Shown: piece by piece, positions 41,112 to 49,665 of the stretch | How positions within the stretch are numbered: the stretch's first letter is position 1 | Layout: every line of letters starts with the position of its first letter | Source of the DNA: Treponema sp. | GTDB lineage: Bacteria > Spirochaetota > Spirochaetia > Treponematales > Treponemataceae | Direction of reading: 5' to 3' | DNA length: 64,000 nucleotides | NCBI GenBank assembly: GCA_024402475.1 | Contig: JAKSTQ010000008.1 | Span: 1 to 64,000 of the forward strand | Made by a program: the position numbers and the translations under genes | The notes under the pieces: model-generated | Database searches by the model: none | Told to the model about the DNA's origin: nothing | What the model saw: the letters and a program-made list of their open reading frames with translations, nothing else

Positions 41112-42611
41112 TTATTTAACGAATTCTTTTTTTAAGAAGTCAAGGTCAAGTTCCGGGTAAAGAACGTGTTCGCTTAAAAGTTTGTTAACACGTGCGCGGG
41201 CAGCTGATTTTGTTTCGTCAGAAATATCGATCTTACCTTTTGCAGGTTTTCCTTCTTTTGTAAGACCAGGTTTTGTATTTTTGAGAACAAAGTCAATGAT
41301 GTCTGCAACTTCTTTCATGTCGTTTTCGTTCATGCCAAGAGTTGTAAGGGCTGGAGTACCAAGACGAACACCAGAAGTCCACCATGCACCGTTTTTGTCG
41401 TAAGGAAGAGCGTTTGCGTTTGCTGTGATTCCACATTCGAACATTGCAGCTTCTGCCTGTTTTCCTGTAAGACCGTAAACTGTTACATCTGCCAGCATAA
41501 GGTGGTTGTCAGTTCCGCCAGTCTGAAGAGGAATGTTGTAACCTTTGAGTGCATTAGCAAGTGCCTGAGCATTTTTTACAACCTGTGCAGCCCATGCCTG
41601 GTAAGCAGGAGTATTTGCTTCTTTGAATGCAATTGCTTTGGCAGCCATTACGTGTGGAAGTGGTCCGCCAAGAACCATTGGACATCCCTTGTTTACATAG
41701 TCAGCAAATTCTTTCTTACAGAGAATCATTGCACCACGAGGACCGCGAAGTGTTTTATGTGTAGTAGTTGTAACGATGTCTGCCCATTTTACAGGATCAT
41801 AATCGCCTGTCAGAACTTTACCTGCAACAAGACCAGCAAAGTGAGCCATGTCAACCATGAGAACTGCACCACATTTGTCAGCAATTGCACGGAAGCGCTT
41901 AAAGTCAATCTTGCGTGGGTAAGCAGAAAAACCTGTCAAAAGGATAAGAGGTTTAACTTCCATTGCCTGTTTTTCAATTGCATCGTAATCAAGAAGACCT
42001 GTTTTTTCATCAACACCGTATGGGTGAGATTCGAACATTCTTGCAGATACGTTCATTTTGTAACCGTGTGTAAGGTGACCGCCGCAAGAGTAGTCAAGAC
42101 CCATGAGTTTCTGGTTTCCGAATTTTTTGCGAAGGTCGTCAAACTGCTGTGCTGTAAGATCGTTAAGTGATTTAACGCCCAGTTCTTCGAGAGTAGGTGT
42201 TTCAACTTTTGCAGAAAGAATTGCCCAGTAAGCAACGAGGTTTGTGTCAGCACCAGAGTGTGGCTGAACATATGCATAGTCAGCGCCAAAGAGTTTTTCT
42301 GCTTCGCGGGCTGCAACATTTTCTACAGCATCAACATTTACACATCCGCCGTAGTAGCGGTGTTCAGGATAACCTTCTGCATATTTGTCAGTAAGAAGGT
42401 TGCCCATTGCAGACTGAACGCTTAAAGAACAGTAGTTTTCTGAAGCTACGAGTTTAAGGTGTGAACGCTGGTTATCGATTTCGTTAACGATGGAAGCAGC
42501 GATATCTGGTCCAACCTGTGCAACATTCTGAAGGTTTGCTACATAAGCACACATTGCAGCATTAGGTTTATTGCCGCAGGAAGCAAGGTAATTTTCCAAT
42601 GGAGTTGACAT
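41112..42611 (-). CDS. glyA: Serine hydroxymethyltransferase
   Basis: PLP enzyme interconverting serine and glycine and feeding one-carbon units to tetrahydrofolate, which PurN also uses. Signatures: LVASENYCS, AEGYPEHRYYGGC, VQPHSGADTNLVAY, DMAHFAGLVAG and VTTTTHKTLRGPRG with PLP lysine K286. At 499 residues it is ~80 longer than the E. coli enzyme, owing to an N-terminal extension and an insertion after the AYWAIL segment (about 145-180). AGAGGA precedes the ATG. A TTGAAA-N16-TATAAT promoter lies upstream. No riboswitch-like structure is evident in the leader. Confidence 0.95.
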   Translation of the reverse strand: MSTPLENYLASCGNKPNAAMCAYVANLQNVAQVGPDIAASIVNEIDNQRSHLKLVASENYCSLSVQSAMGNLLTDKYAEGYPEHRYYGGCVNVDAVENVAAREAEKLFGADYAYVQPHSGADTNLVAYWAILSAKVETPTLEELGVKSLNDLTAQQFDDLRKKFGNQKLMGLDYSCGGHLTHGYKMNVSARMFESHPYGVDEKTGLLDYDAIEKQAMEVKPLILLTGFSAYPRKIDFKRFRAIADKCGAVLMVDMAHFAGLVAGKVLTGDYDPVKWADIVTTTTHKTLRGPRGAMILCKKEFADYVNKGCPMVLGGPLPHVMAAKAIAFKEANTPAYQAWAAQVVKNAQALANALKGYNIPLQTGGTDNHLMLADVTVYGLTGKQAEAAMFECGITANANALPYDKNGAWWTSGVRLGTPALTTLGMNENDMKEVADIIDFVLKNTKPGLTKEGKPAKGKIDISDETKSAARARVNKLLSEHVLYPELDLDFLKKEFVK

Positions 42612-42645
42612 AAAAGAGTCCTCTTTAGTTTAATTTTTTAACATT

Positions 42646-42673
42646 ATTATATAGAAAATAAATAAAATTTCAA
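42646..42673 (-). promoter_or_regulatory. Sigma-70 promoter of glyA
   Basis: On the minus strand: TTGAAA (42668-42673), 16 bases, TATAAT (42646-42651). Confidence 0.6.
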
Positions 42674-42746
42674 GGAGATTGAAAATATTCAGTAATAGTA
42701 AAGACGCGTATCTGTTCGTTCGCTTTTTATTCACTTTTTATTCATC

Positions 42747-42774
42747 TTGAAACTCATAACACTTTTGATATAAT
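42747..42774 (+). promoter_or_regulatory. Sigma-70 promoter of hslO
   Basis: TTGAAA (42747-42752), 16 bases, TATAAT (42769-42774). The ATG at 42785 lies ten bases later with no ribosome site, so the mRNA leader would be at most a few bases. Confidence 0.6.
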
Positions 42775-42784
42775 AAAACCCGAT

Positions 42785-43756
42785 ATGATAAAGAAAGAAA
42801 TTGTTGACCCTAAACTTATTGCACATTTGAATTCAATTGAAAAAGACGGAATGTCTGTATTTACAATGGCAGACGGAAGATTCCGCGGAGCCTTTTTTAA
42901 CGGAACCCGTTTTGTGAACCAGATGCGTCTGCAGCAGAATACAGGTTTACTTGAAACTATGGTGCTTGGTCAGGCATGCCTTTGTGCAGCACTTTTAATT
43001 CCTATGATGAAGGGAAGGGAACACACAACTTTCCGCTATGATACTGACGGACCTGCAGCAGGTTTTTCTGTAGAAGCAGACAGTTCAGGTTATGTACGCG
43101 GATTTATGCTGCAGAATCATATTCCGGTTGACAAGCCTCTTGAGTCATGGGATCTGGCACCTTTCTTTGGGGATGGAACCGTTACAATGACTCACAGCAT
43201 CGAAGGTGAAAAAGAACCTCATGTTGGCGCAACAGAAATTGTTTACAAGAACATTGCTCATGACCTTACATATTATTTTGCTCAGTCAGAACAGATTCAT
43301 ACAGCATTCAATACAGGAATTCAGTACGATAAAGAAGGACGTGTAATCGGAGCCGGCGGACTTTACCTTCAGGTAATGCCAAACTATGGCGGTCGCGAAG
43401 GCCGTGAATTAAAGGAAGGCGAAGAAGATTTCTGGAACATGGATGATGATGAACTTTTGACCCGTGCAGAAAATGCATTCCGTGCAATGCCAAGCATCGG
43501 TGAATGGTTTGCTCAAAAAGGAAACCGTGATGATATTGTTTACGGCCTTTTCCGTGAATTCCGTCCAAAGGTTCTTATTGAAAGGGATGTAATTTATGAC
43601 TGTCCGTGCTGTCAGGAAAATTTTGTCAAAGCAATTAAAAATCTTGGTAAAGACGAAGTTGCCGACATCATTGCAAATGATCCAAGTCCTCTTGAAGTTT
43701 CATGTCATAACTGCGGTTCTGTTTATCAGATTCCAAAAGAACTTTTGAAAAGTTAA
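42785..43756 (+). CDS. hslO: Redox-regulated chaperone Hsp33
   Basis: Holdase activated by oxidation. The N-terminal domain shows FTMADGRFRGAFFNGT and the glycine-rich TFRYDTDGPAAGFSVEADSSG stretch. The C-terminal redox switch keeps all zinc cysteines: C273-x-C275 (with an extra C276) and C307-x2-C310. Length 323 is slightly above E. coli Hsp33 (292). The start at 42785 is the first ATG after the promoter; the next Met (residue 23) would cut into the domain edge. The leaderless layout could matter for translation under stress. Confidence 0.93.
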   Translation: MIKKEIVDPKLIAHLNSIEKDGMSVFTMADGRFRGAFFNGTRFVNQMRLQQNTGLLETMVLGQACLCAALLIPMMKGREHTTFRYDTDGPAAGFSVEADSSGYVRGFMLQNHIPVDKPLESWDLAPFFGDGTVTMTHSIEGEKEPHVGATEIVYKNIAHDLTYYFAQSEQIHTAFNTGIQYDKEGRVIGAGGLYLQVMPNYGGREGRELKEGEEDFWNMDDDELLTRAENAFRAMPSIGEWFAQKGNRDDIVYGLFREFRPKVLIERDVIYDCPCCQENFVKAIKNLGKDEVADIIANDPSPLEVSCHNCGSVYQIPKELLKS

Positions 43757-43927
43757 GAAAATAATTTTAAAAACTCATGAGTAAAAGAATATCAAAATCC
43801 TGATGCAAAAAAATTGACTGCAATAATACCTTGTTGTAAGATTATATTTAACATCAGAATGTTGTTGTTTATTAAGAAATATAATTAATATTTTGATTCA
43901 ATAATATCTGATAAACGGAGGTTATAT

Positions 43928-44251
43928 ATGAGTTTTGGTGATTTTCTTAAAGTAATCAGTGGTAAGGCATTTGCAGATAAAGTTAACGGTATGAGTTCAG
44001 ACCTTATGGATGCAGTTACAAAAGGTGCCGAAAAAGCTGTAGATAAAATTGAAGAAGGTGTAGATAAGCTTGCTGATGATGCAGCAGAAGCACCGGACAG
44101 AATGTTAGACCGTCTTGAAAAAAAGATAGATAAGAAATTTGGCTTTGATTCTGACGACGACGATGTTTTAGATGATGAAGAAGACGAAGACGACGAAGAA
44201 TATGACGAAGACGAAGACGACGAAGACGACGAAGACGACGATGAAGTATAA
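43928..44251 (+). CDS. Small protein with extreme acidic tail
   Basis: Not recognised. 107 residues: an amphipathic helical N-terminal half (MSFGDFLKVISGKAFADKV, then TKGAEKAVDKIEEGVDKLADDAAE) and a C-terminal ~35 residues almost wholly Asp and Glu. Acidic tails occur in histone-chaperone-like, metal-buffering or DNA-mimic proteins; none can be assigned here. ACGGAGG is a strong ribosome site before the ATG at 43928. The next gene starts 33 bases downstream with its own GGAGAG site, so the two are probably one unit. The minus-strand serine-rich frame across it is a shadow of the Asp/Glu codons. Confidence 0.75.
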   Translation: MSFGDFLKVISGKAFADKVNGMSSDLMDAVTKGAEKAVDKIEEGVDKLADDAAEAPDRMLDRLEKKIDKKFGFDSDDDDVLDDEEDEDDEEYDEDEDDEDDEDDDEV

Positions 44252-44284
44252 CGCGTTGCTGAAATAAAAGGAGAGAGTATTAAT

Positions 44285-45676
44285 ATGGCAGTATTAGCAA
44301 AAGCAACATATAAAGAAATAAACAAACTGGATGATAATCAGCGCTGTGCAAATTGTGGCAGAACATTGTGGGCAGGAACAAGTGCCTGTTCTACAAATGA
44401 TGCCTGGTTAAATTCAAAACTTAATTATTTTTGTAATAAAAGCTGTTACAAGGCTTTTTATGATGGCGGAAAAAGCGGAGCAGGCGGTGGAAGCAGTTCC
44501 AGTGCTTCAGAAAAGGTAACTTCTGCAGCAGCGGCAGCTGGCGCTACAGTTGCAGTTGGTGCAGCTAAAGGAATGGGACAAATCATTAAGTGGTGCTGTA
44601 TCATTGCAATTCCACTGGCAGTAATTTTGTTACCATTCTTTGTAATCAAGTCTTTTGCATTTGGAAATACATATAAGGGTTATGACAAAAACATGGCTTA
44701 TGAACCAAAGGCAGTTACTAAAATTGTTTACCATGACAACTTTGATGAAAAACGACAGGAACTTAAAAAGGGTGACTACACTGTTGAAGATTTCCGTGCA
44801 GAAGTTGTAAAGCGCCTGGAGTACCAAAAAGACAAGGATTTTGATTATGTTTCCCAGGAAGTATTGAACGATGCTAAAAAAGAACTTGGATTCAAGAATG
44901 CTGACTGGAAAAACGAAGATAAAGTTAAACAGTTGCTTAAGAAAGTAAATGCTACAGGTGTGGTTTATATAAATGCAACAGTGAAATTTAAAAGCGGCCT
45001 GCTGGAAGCAAAAAATGATTCAGTTTACTCTTATAGTTTTAAAGATTATGTTTCTGGCTGTGATGTAAGTAAAGAATTTGAGCTTTATGATATTTCAAGC
45101 AAATATATCGATATGGATGCTTACCGCAGGGCGTCGTTTGTACGTAAAGGTCTTATGACAATTTTTACTGGTACTGCCTGGAACCTTAATTCTGGTATTG
45201 AAACAAAGATTAAGTATCCTAACAAAAAATTTGCAGTTTCTCCTTATGGTGCTGACAACGAAAAACCTCTTAAGGAAAAAGTATTCAATAAATTGAATGC
45301 AGGAGTTGCAGGCCTTAAATTTGAAATGGATGGAACAGTTATTGTAAAAGGATCTGATGGTAATGAATATAAGGGAACTTATGAGATAACACCGGAAAAT
45401 CCTACAATCAAAGTTCTGCCAAAACGCCGTGAAAGCATTTATTCTGAACTTCAGGCAGACTATCATATCGGTGATGTAGACAGCCATGAATATGCAAAAA
45501 AAGCAGATGTATTTTTTACAGACGGTAAGGTAGGTGTTCTGACTGTTAAGGCTGGTGATAAAGTTCTGTTCAATAAAGTTCCGGTTTATTCTTACAGTTC
45601 TGACGAATTTGCTATTCTTGCCGGATGGACGAATAAAAAATCTGGAAGAGCTCAGTTCCTTATTTTTGAAAAATAA
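44285..45676 (+). CDS. Zinc-ribbon membrane protein of unknown function
   Basis: 463 residues, family not recognised. The N-terminus holds a C21-x2-C24 ... C50-x3-C54 set, likely a zinc finger of treble-clef/ribbon style facing the cytoplasm. Then come a Gly/Ser/Ala-rich linker (60-95), one membrane segment (about 102-125) and a ~340-residue extracytoplasmic region. The latter includes a charged helical part (EKRQELKKGDYTVEDFRAEV) and beta-rich segments (GTVIVKGSDGNEYKGTYEI reads like a lipocalin or DUF-type strand pair). GGAGAG precedes the ATG. It follows the acidic-tail protein and ends at a terminator. Confidence 0.75.
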   Translation: MAVLAKATYKEINKLDDNQRCANCGRTLWAGTSACSTNDAWLNSKLNYFCNKSCYKAFYDGGKSGAGGGSSSSASEKVTSAAAAAGATVAVGAAKGMGQIIKWCCIIAIPLAVILLPFFVIKSFAFGNTYKGYDKNMAYEPKAVTKIVYHDNFDEKRQELKKGDYTVEDFRAEVVKRLEYQKDKDFDYVSQEVLNDAKKELGFKNADWKNEDKVKQLLKKVNATGVVYINATVKFKSGLLEAKNDSVYSYSFKDYVSGCDVSKEFELYDISSKYIDMDAYRRASFVRKGLMTIFTGTAWNLNSGIETKIKYPNKKFAVSPYGADNEKPLKEKVFNKLNAGVAGLKFEMDGTVIVKGSDGNEYKGTYEITPENPTIKVLPKRRESIYSELQADYHIGDVDSHEYAKKADVFFTDGKVGVLTVKAGDKVLFNKVPVYSYSSDEFAILAGWTNKKSGRAQFLIFEK

Positions 45677-45703
45677 ATGCCGGATAAATTAAAGGTATAA
45701 AAA

Positions 45704-45752
45704 ATACCCGCCTGAAACCTTTGTAAAAAAGGTGTAAGGCGGGTTCTTATTT
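45704..45752 (+). terminator. Terminator after the zinc-ribbon gene
   Basis: Outer stem ACCCGCCT (45706-45713) / AGGCGGGT (45737-45744), with an inner ACCTTT / AAAGGT pair, then a T-rich tail. It may also serve flgN from the other strand only weakly. Confidence 0.8.
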
Positions 45753-45785
45753 TTAAACCGGATTGAGAAAATACTGGATCTGGTT

Positions 45786-46256
45786 TTAGATTTCTACTGC
45801 AACCATACTTCCTACATTCTGCTTTTGAGCATAAACGCTTCTGTTTGTTTTGTACGGATTCTGCAGAGACTGAATCTGTGCACGGATCTGTGTGATGTGA
45901 CTTTTCAAGAGAATGCGGTTTTTTTCGTTCTGAGCAAGAACCTTTGTCTGAAGATCATCAAGTTCTTTCTGGATGTTTGTAATGTTTTCGTCTGCAAGGT
46001 TTTCTGTCTTTGAAGCATAAAGTTCTGACATTGGAACGATAACCTTCTGCAGATTCATGATATTTGCAACAACCTGCTGTTCAAGTTCTGTGTGAGCCAG
46101 AAGGGCATTTGCATTTTCTTTTTCGATTGAAGTTTCCTGTTTTTCAAGGACTGTAAGGTATTCCTGAAATTTCTGGCGCTGCTGCTGTAAAAGTGATTTG
46201 AACTTTTTGATGAGCGCGATTCTTTCGTTAAGTTCTTCCTGTGAAATCTGTTCCAT
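45786..46256 (-). CDS. flgN: FlgN-like flagellar export chaperone
   Basis: 156 residues, almost all alpha-helical with long heptad stretches. The C-terminus carries the FlgN-type ending QNPYKTNRSVYAQ...GSMVAVEI. FlgN binds the hook-filament junction proteins FlgK and FlgL before export. It is 12 bases downstream of fliS, in the same direction, behind a sigma-28 type promoter, which is the expected company. GGGGGAATT precedes the ATG. The name rests on the C-terminal pattern and neighbours rather than strong identity. Confidence 0.75.
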   Translation of the reverse strand: MEQISQEELNERIALIKKFKSLLQQQRQKFQEYLTVLEKQETSIEKENANALLAHTELEQQVVANIMNLQKVIVPMSELYASKTENLADENITNIQKELDDLQTKVLAQNEKNRILLKSHITQIRAQIQSLQNPYKTNRSVYAQKQNVGSMVAVEI

Positions 46257-46268
46257 GATAATTCCCCC

Positions 46269-46709
46269 TTATCCCTGGATGTTAAGAGCCTGCTGAACCT
46301 GCATTGCCGGAGCATTTGCAGAACTGTTTGCAGCCTGTCTCCATGAGCTTAAAAGTTCATTAAGCATGTTAAGAATAAAGTCAACTTTCTGCTTGTCTTT
46401 GCCAATAGTTGCATCTGTGAGTTCTTTATTAAAATAGATGTAAAGAGACATGAGATTCTGTGCGATTTCTCCGCCCTGTTCCATATTCAAAGAAACTTCA
46501 AGTTCTGTGATGATATCCTGTGTTTTAAGAAGACATGCACCGAATTTTTCGATATTTTTTGCGGCAAGCTTTCCTTCTGCATCAAAAAGTGAAGACGCAG
46601 TGTTTAACTGGCGGACAGCTTCTTCGTACAGTAAAACGATAAGTTTCCCCTGACTTGCAGTACGAATGTTTGTTGTCTGATAAGCGTTGTAAGCCTGATT
46701 ATAACCCAT
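46269..46709 (-). CDS. fliS: Flagellin export chaperone FliS
   Basis: 146 residues starting MGYNQAYNAYQTTNIRTASQGKLIVLLYEEAVRQL, the characteristic FliS N-terminus, followed by a four-helix bundle and a short tail. It keeps flagellin unfolded and soluble until export. GGGAGGA is a strong ribosome site before the ATG. First gene of fliS-flgN. Confidence 0.93.
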   Translation of the reverse strand: MGYNQAYNAYQTTNIRTASQGKLIVLLYEEAVRQLNTASSLFDAEGKLAAKNIEKFGACLLKTQDIITELEVSLNMEQGGEIAQNLMSLYIYFNKELTDATIGKDKQKVDFILNMLNELLSSWRQAANSSANAPAMQVQQALNIQG

Positions 46710-46785
46710 AAATTCCTCCCGTGAATTGGTATTAAAAAGGCATTTTTAGCGTAAAAAAATGCGTTTTTCAGTCTTCGTCGTTAAA

Positions 46786-46812
46786 TTATCGGAAAATAAA
46801 AATGCAACTTAA
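46786..46812 (-). promoter_or_regulatory. Sigma-28 (FliA)-type promoter of fliS-flgN
   Basis: On the minus strand: TTAAGTTG (46805-46812, 6 of 8 matches to TAAAGTTT), exactly 11 bases, TCCGATAA (46786-46793, 7 of 8). The ATG is ~77 bases downstream. Confidence 0.7.
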
Positions 46813-46831
46813 GCTTTTTTTCTCGACTTTT

Positions 46832-46860
46832 TTGCAGAATTTTCGTATATTTACTATATA
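46832..46860 (+). promoter_or_regulatory. Possible sigma-70 promoter of ftsH
   Basis: TTGCAG (46832-46837), 17 bases, TATATA (46855-46860); a TATAAT at 46861-46866 is an alternative -10. GGAG at 46867-46870 precedes the ATG at 46876. Confidence 0.35.
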
Positions 46861-46875
46861 TATAATGGAGAAACC

Positions 46876-48930
46876 ATGAGTAATCAGAACAACGAACCAA
46901 ATAACAACGAAAACGATAATGATCCGTTTAACTTCTTTATGCCTCCTCAGGATGACAGGAATAACAAAGACCGTAAGAATGGTCCAAACGGTCCTAAAAA
47001 ATCAGGATTCCCATTTTTTGCAATGCTTCTTCTTATCGTTGTAGTTCTTGCTACAATTAAACTTTTTTCTGCCAGCAAAGATGACAACGAAATAGACTAT
47101 TCACTTTTCAGACAGTATGTTTCAGACGGAAAAATTGTAGAAGTCGAAATGTCTGAAAATTACTTTATAGGTTATGATTCCCTCAAGCCTGAAATTAAGA
47201 CAGAAAATCCGCTTGCAACAATTCTCTCAGAAAACCAGGTTAAAGAACGCACTGCCTATAAGACAAATGCATATCCTTATGCTATGGCTGAACTGATTCC
47301 TCTTTTGAACGAAAAGAACATCAAATATTCTTTCATTCATCCACAGGGAAACATTTTCCTGACTTTGCTTTTGAACTTTGCTCCGTTCATCATTTTTATC
47401 ATTATTTACATTATTATTATGAGAAAAATGAGCAGCGGAATGGGTGGCGGAATGGGCAGCATTTTCAGTGCCGGTCAGTCCCGCGCCAAATATGTTGAAG
47501 AAGGTAAGGTTAAGACAAGATTTGCTGATGTTGCAGGTGTTGACGAAGCAAAAGAAGAACTTGTTGAAATCATTGACTTCCTTAAGTCTCCTAAAAAATA
47601 CACTGATATCGGTGGTAAAATTCCAAAAGGTGTTCTTCTTGTTGGACCTCCGGGAACTGGTAAAACTCTTCTTGCCCGTGCAGTTGCAGGAGAAGCAGGA
47701 GTTCCATTCTTCAGAATCAGTGGTTCTGACTTTGTTGAAATGTTTGTTGGTGTAGGTGCAAGCCGTGTAAGAGACCTTTTCAAGCAGGCTCGCGAAAAAG
47801 CACCATGTATTGTTTTTATTGACGAAATTGATGCTCTTGGAAAAAGCCGTGTAAATGGTTTTGGCGGTGGAAACGATGAACGTGAACAGACTTTGAATCA
47901 GCTCCTTGTAGAAATGGATGGTTTTGATAACGAAAACGGTCTTATCATTCTTGCAGCAACAAACCGTGCTGACGTTCTTGATCCTGCTCTTTTGCGTCCA
48001 GGCCGTTTTGACAGAAACGTTCCTGTTGAAAAACCGGATGTTAAGGGCCGTGAAGAAATTCTAAGAATTCACGCAAAGAAAGTTAAGCTCGATGATGATG
48101 TTGATTTTGAATCAGTTGCTCACGGAACAACAGGTTTTGCCGGTGCCGATCTTGCTAACGTTGTAAACGAAGCTGCTTTGCTTGCTGTCCGCAATAATCA
48201 TAAAAAAGTCACAATGTCTGACTTTAATGATGCAATTGATAAGGTAAGCATTGGTCTTAAAAAGAAGAGCCGTAAGGATAATGCAAAAGAAATAAGACTT
48301 GTTGCAGTACACGAAACAGGTCACGCTCTTGTAGGCGCATTCATTCCTGACTATCCTCCTGTAAATAAAATTACAGTTGTTCCAAGAAGTCACGGAGTAG
48401 GCGGATTTACTCAGTACCGCGAACACGAAGAAAAGAATTTCTGGACCAGAAAAGATATGATCGACGAAATCGATACACTTCTTGGAGGCCGTGCTGCAGA
48501 AGAAATCATGCTCGGTGATGTTTCTACCGGTGCTTCGAATGATATTGCCCGTGCTACACAGATCATTAAACGCATGATCGTTGATTACGGTATGAGCGAC
48601 AAATTCAAGAATATGACTTTAGGTAAAGGTGTTCTTGGAAATTCCGGGGCTGAACCTGTTCTTGTCCGCGAGTTTTCTGAAGAAACCCAGAAGTTTATCG
48701 ACGAAGAAATTGCACGTATTATGGATGAACGCTGGAAGCATGTACTTAAGCTTTTGTCTGCACATAAGGAACTTCTTGATACTATCAGTAAGGCACTTAT
48801 TGAAAAAGAAACAATGGATTCCAAGGAATTCCAGGCTCTGGTTGATGCAGAAAAAAAGCCGGCTGCAAAGGCTAAGGCTGCAAAAAAGACAACAGAGAAG
48901 AAACCTGTTGCAAAAAAGTCTGCAAAATAA
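46876..48930 (+). CDS. ftsH: ATP-dependent zinc metalloprotease FtsH
   Basis: Membrane AAA+ protease. Two membrane segments (about 35-54 and 160-180) flank a periplasmic domain. The AAA module has GPPGTGKT (257-264), FIDEIDALG and the arginine-finger region RPGRFDRNV. The peptidase has zinc motif HETGH (H479, E480, H483), where most FtsH proteins read HEAGH. The C-terminal ~25 residues are a Lys/Ala-rich tail resembling the N-terminal tail of ParE. 684 residues is normal. The N-terminus before TM1 is Asn-rich. It is followed closely by the lolA-like gene. Confidence 0.96.
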   Translation: MSNQNNEPNNNENDNDPFNFFMPPQDDRNNKDRKNGPNGPKKSGFPFFAMLLLIVVVLATIKLFSASKDDNEIDYSLFRQYVSDGKIVEVEMSENYFIGYDSLKPEIKTENPLATILSENQVKERTAYKTNAYPYAMAELIPLLNEKNIKYSFIHPQGNIFLTLLLNFAPFIIFIIIYIIIMRKMSSGMGGGMGSIFSAGQSRAKYVEEGKVKTRFADVAGVDEAKEELVEIIDFLKSPKKYTDIGGKIPKGVLLVGPPGTGKTLLARAVAGEAGVPFFRISGSDFVEMFVGVGASRVRDLFKQAREKAPCIVFIDEIDALGKSRVNGFGGGNDEREQTLNQLLVEMDGFDNENGLIILAATNRADVLDPALLRPGRFDRNVPVEKPDVKGREEILRIHAKKVKLDDDVDFESVAHGTTGFAGADLANVVNEAALLAVRNNHKKVTMSDFNDAIDKVSIGLKKKSRKDNAKEIRLVAVHETGHALVGAFIPDYPPVNKITVVPRSHGVGGFTQYREHEEKNFWTRKDMIDEIDTLLGGRAAEEIMLGDVSTGASNDIARATQIIKRMIVDYGMSDKFKNMTLGKGVLGNSGAEPVLVREFSEETQKFIDEEIARIMDERWKHVLKLLSAHKELLDTISKALIEKETMDSKEFQALVDAEKKPAAKAKAAKKTTEKKPVAKKSAK

Positions 48931-48944
48931 TAGAATAGGAAGAT

Positions 48945-49637
48945 ATGAAAGTGTTTAACCTTAATAAGTCATTTATCAAAACTATTTGTTGTGCAGCTGT
49001 AGTTTCAGCTGTTAGTATGTTTTCAAGTTTTGCACAGATTACTACTGCAAATGAATTTTTCAAATCAGTATCTGATTTCTATGCATCTTTCAAAGATTAT
49101 CAGGTTCATCTTGATATCAAAATTAATAAATCTGAAATGTCTGCTAACCTTACATACATGGCTCCTGACAAAATGAGACTTGATTTCTCTAAACCTGCAG
49201 AACAGTGTATCGTTTATGACGGTAAACAGCTTGTATGTTACCTTCCTGACTCAGGTACAATTCTTGTTCAGGAAGCTTCTGGTCATTCAGGTGCAAACAT
49301 GGCATCTTCTGAAGGACTTGCACTTTTGCGCAGATGTTATTCTGTTTCTTATGAAAAAGGTCAGGCTCCTACTCCACTTGATGGTGGTGACGGCGAACCT
49401 GTAATTAAACTTGTCCTTCACCGAAGAAACGGTGGTGAATCTTTCCGTGTAATTTATGTTGCTGTTGATCCACAGACAAGACTTATCCGCAGAATGATCG
49501 GTATTACTCCGGGTGGTGTTTCATACCAGTTTGACTTTTCTGGATATGACATTAACCAGGGACTTTCAGAAAAACGCTTCCATTACGATATTCCGTCTGG
49601 AGCAAATACTTATAACGACTTCCTTATCGGTGAGTAA
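48945..49637 (+). CDS. LolA-like outer-membrane lipoprotein carrier
   Basis: 230 residues with a Sec signal (cleavage after SFA, residue 30). The mature part resembles LolA: the early DFYASFKDYQVHLDI, the MRLDFSKPAEQCIVYDGKQL beta-strand block and the late DPQTRLIRRMIG. LolA shuttles lipoproteins from inner to outer membrane in diderm bacteria. An AGGAAG site precedes the ATG; only 14 bases separate it from ftsH. No lolCDE genes are in the window. Confidence 0.78.
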   Translation: MKVFNLNKSFIKTICCAAVVSAVSMFSSFAQITTANEFFKSVSDFYASFKDYQVHLDIKINKSEMSANLTYMAPDKMRLDFSKPAEQCIVYDGKQLVCYLPDSGTILVQEASGHSGANMASSEGLALLRRCYSVSYEKGQAPTPLDGGDGEPVIKLVLHRRNGGESFRVIYVAVDPQTRLIRRMIGITPGGVSYQFDFSGYDINQGLSEKRFHYDIPSGANTYNDFLIGE

Positions 49638-49665
49638 TTCTTAAAACCTGGGGAATTGAAGTATT

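Noticed and set aside
41502-42170. 222-residue plus-strand frame opposite glyA
   Set aside because: Shadow of a well-supported SHMT gene; composition is antisense-like.
42612-42784. Riboswitch in the glyA/hslO divergent gap
   Set aside because: Only two promoters and AT-rich sequence are seen; no conserved aptamer-like stems, and the hslO side has no leader.
43885-44325. Serine-rich minus-strand reading frame
   Set aside because: It is the complement of the Asp/Glu codon run of the acidic-tail gene; no ribosome site or independent coding signs.
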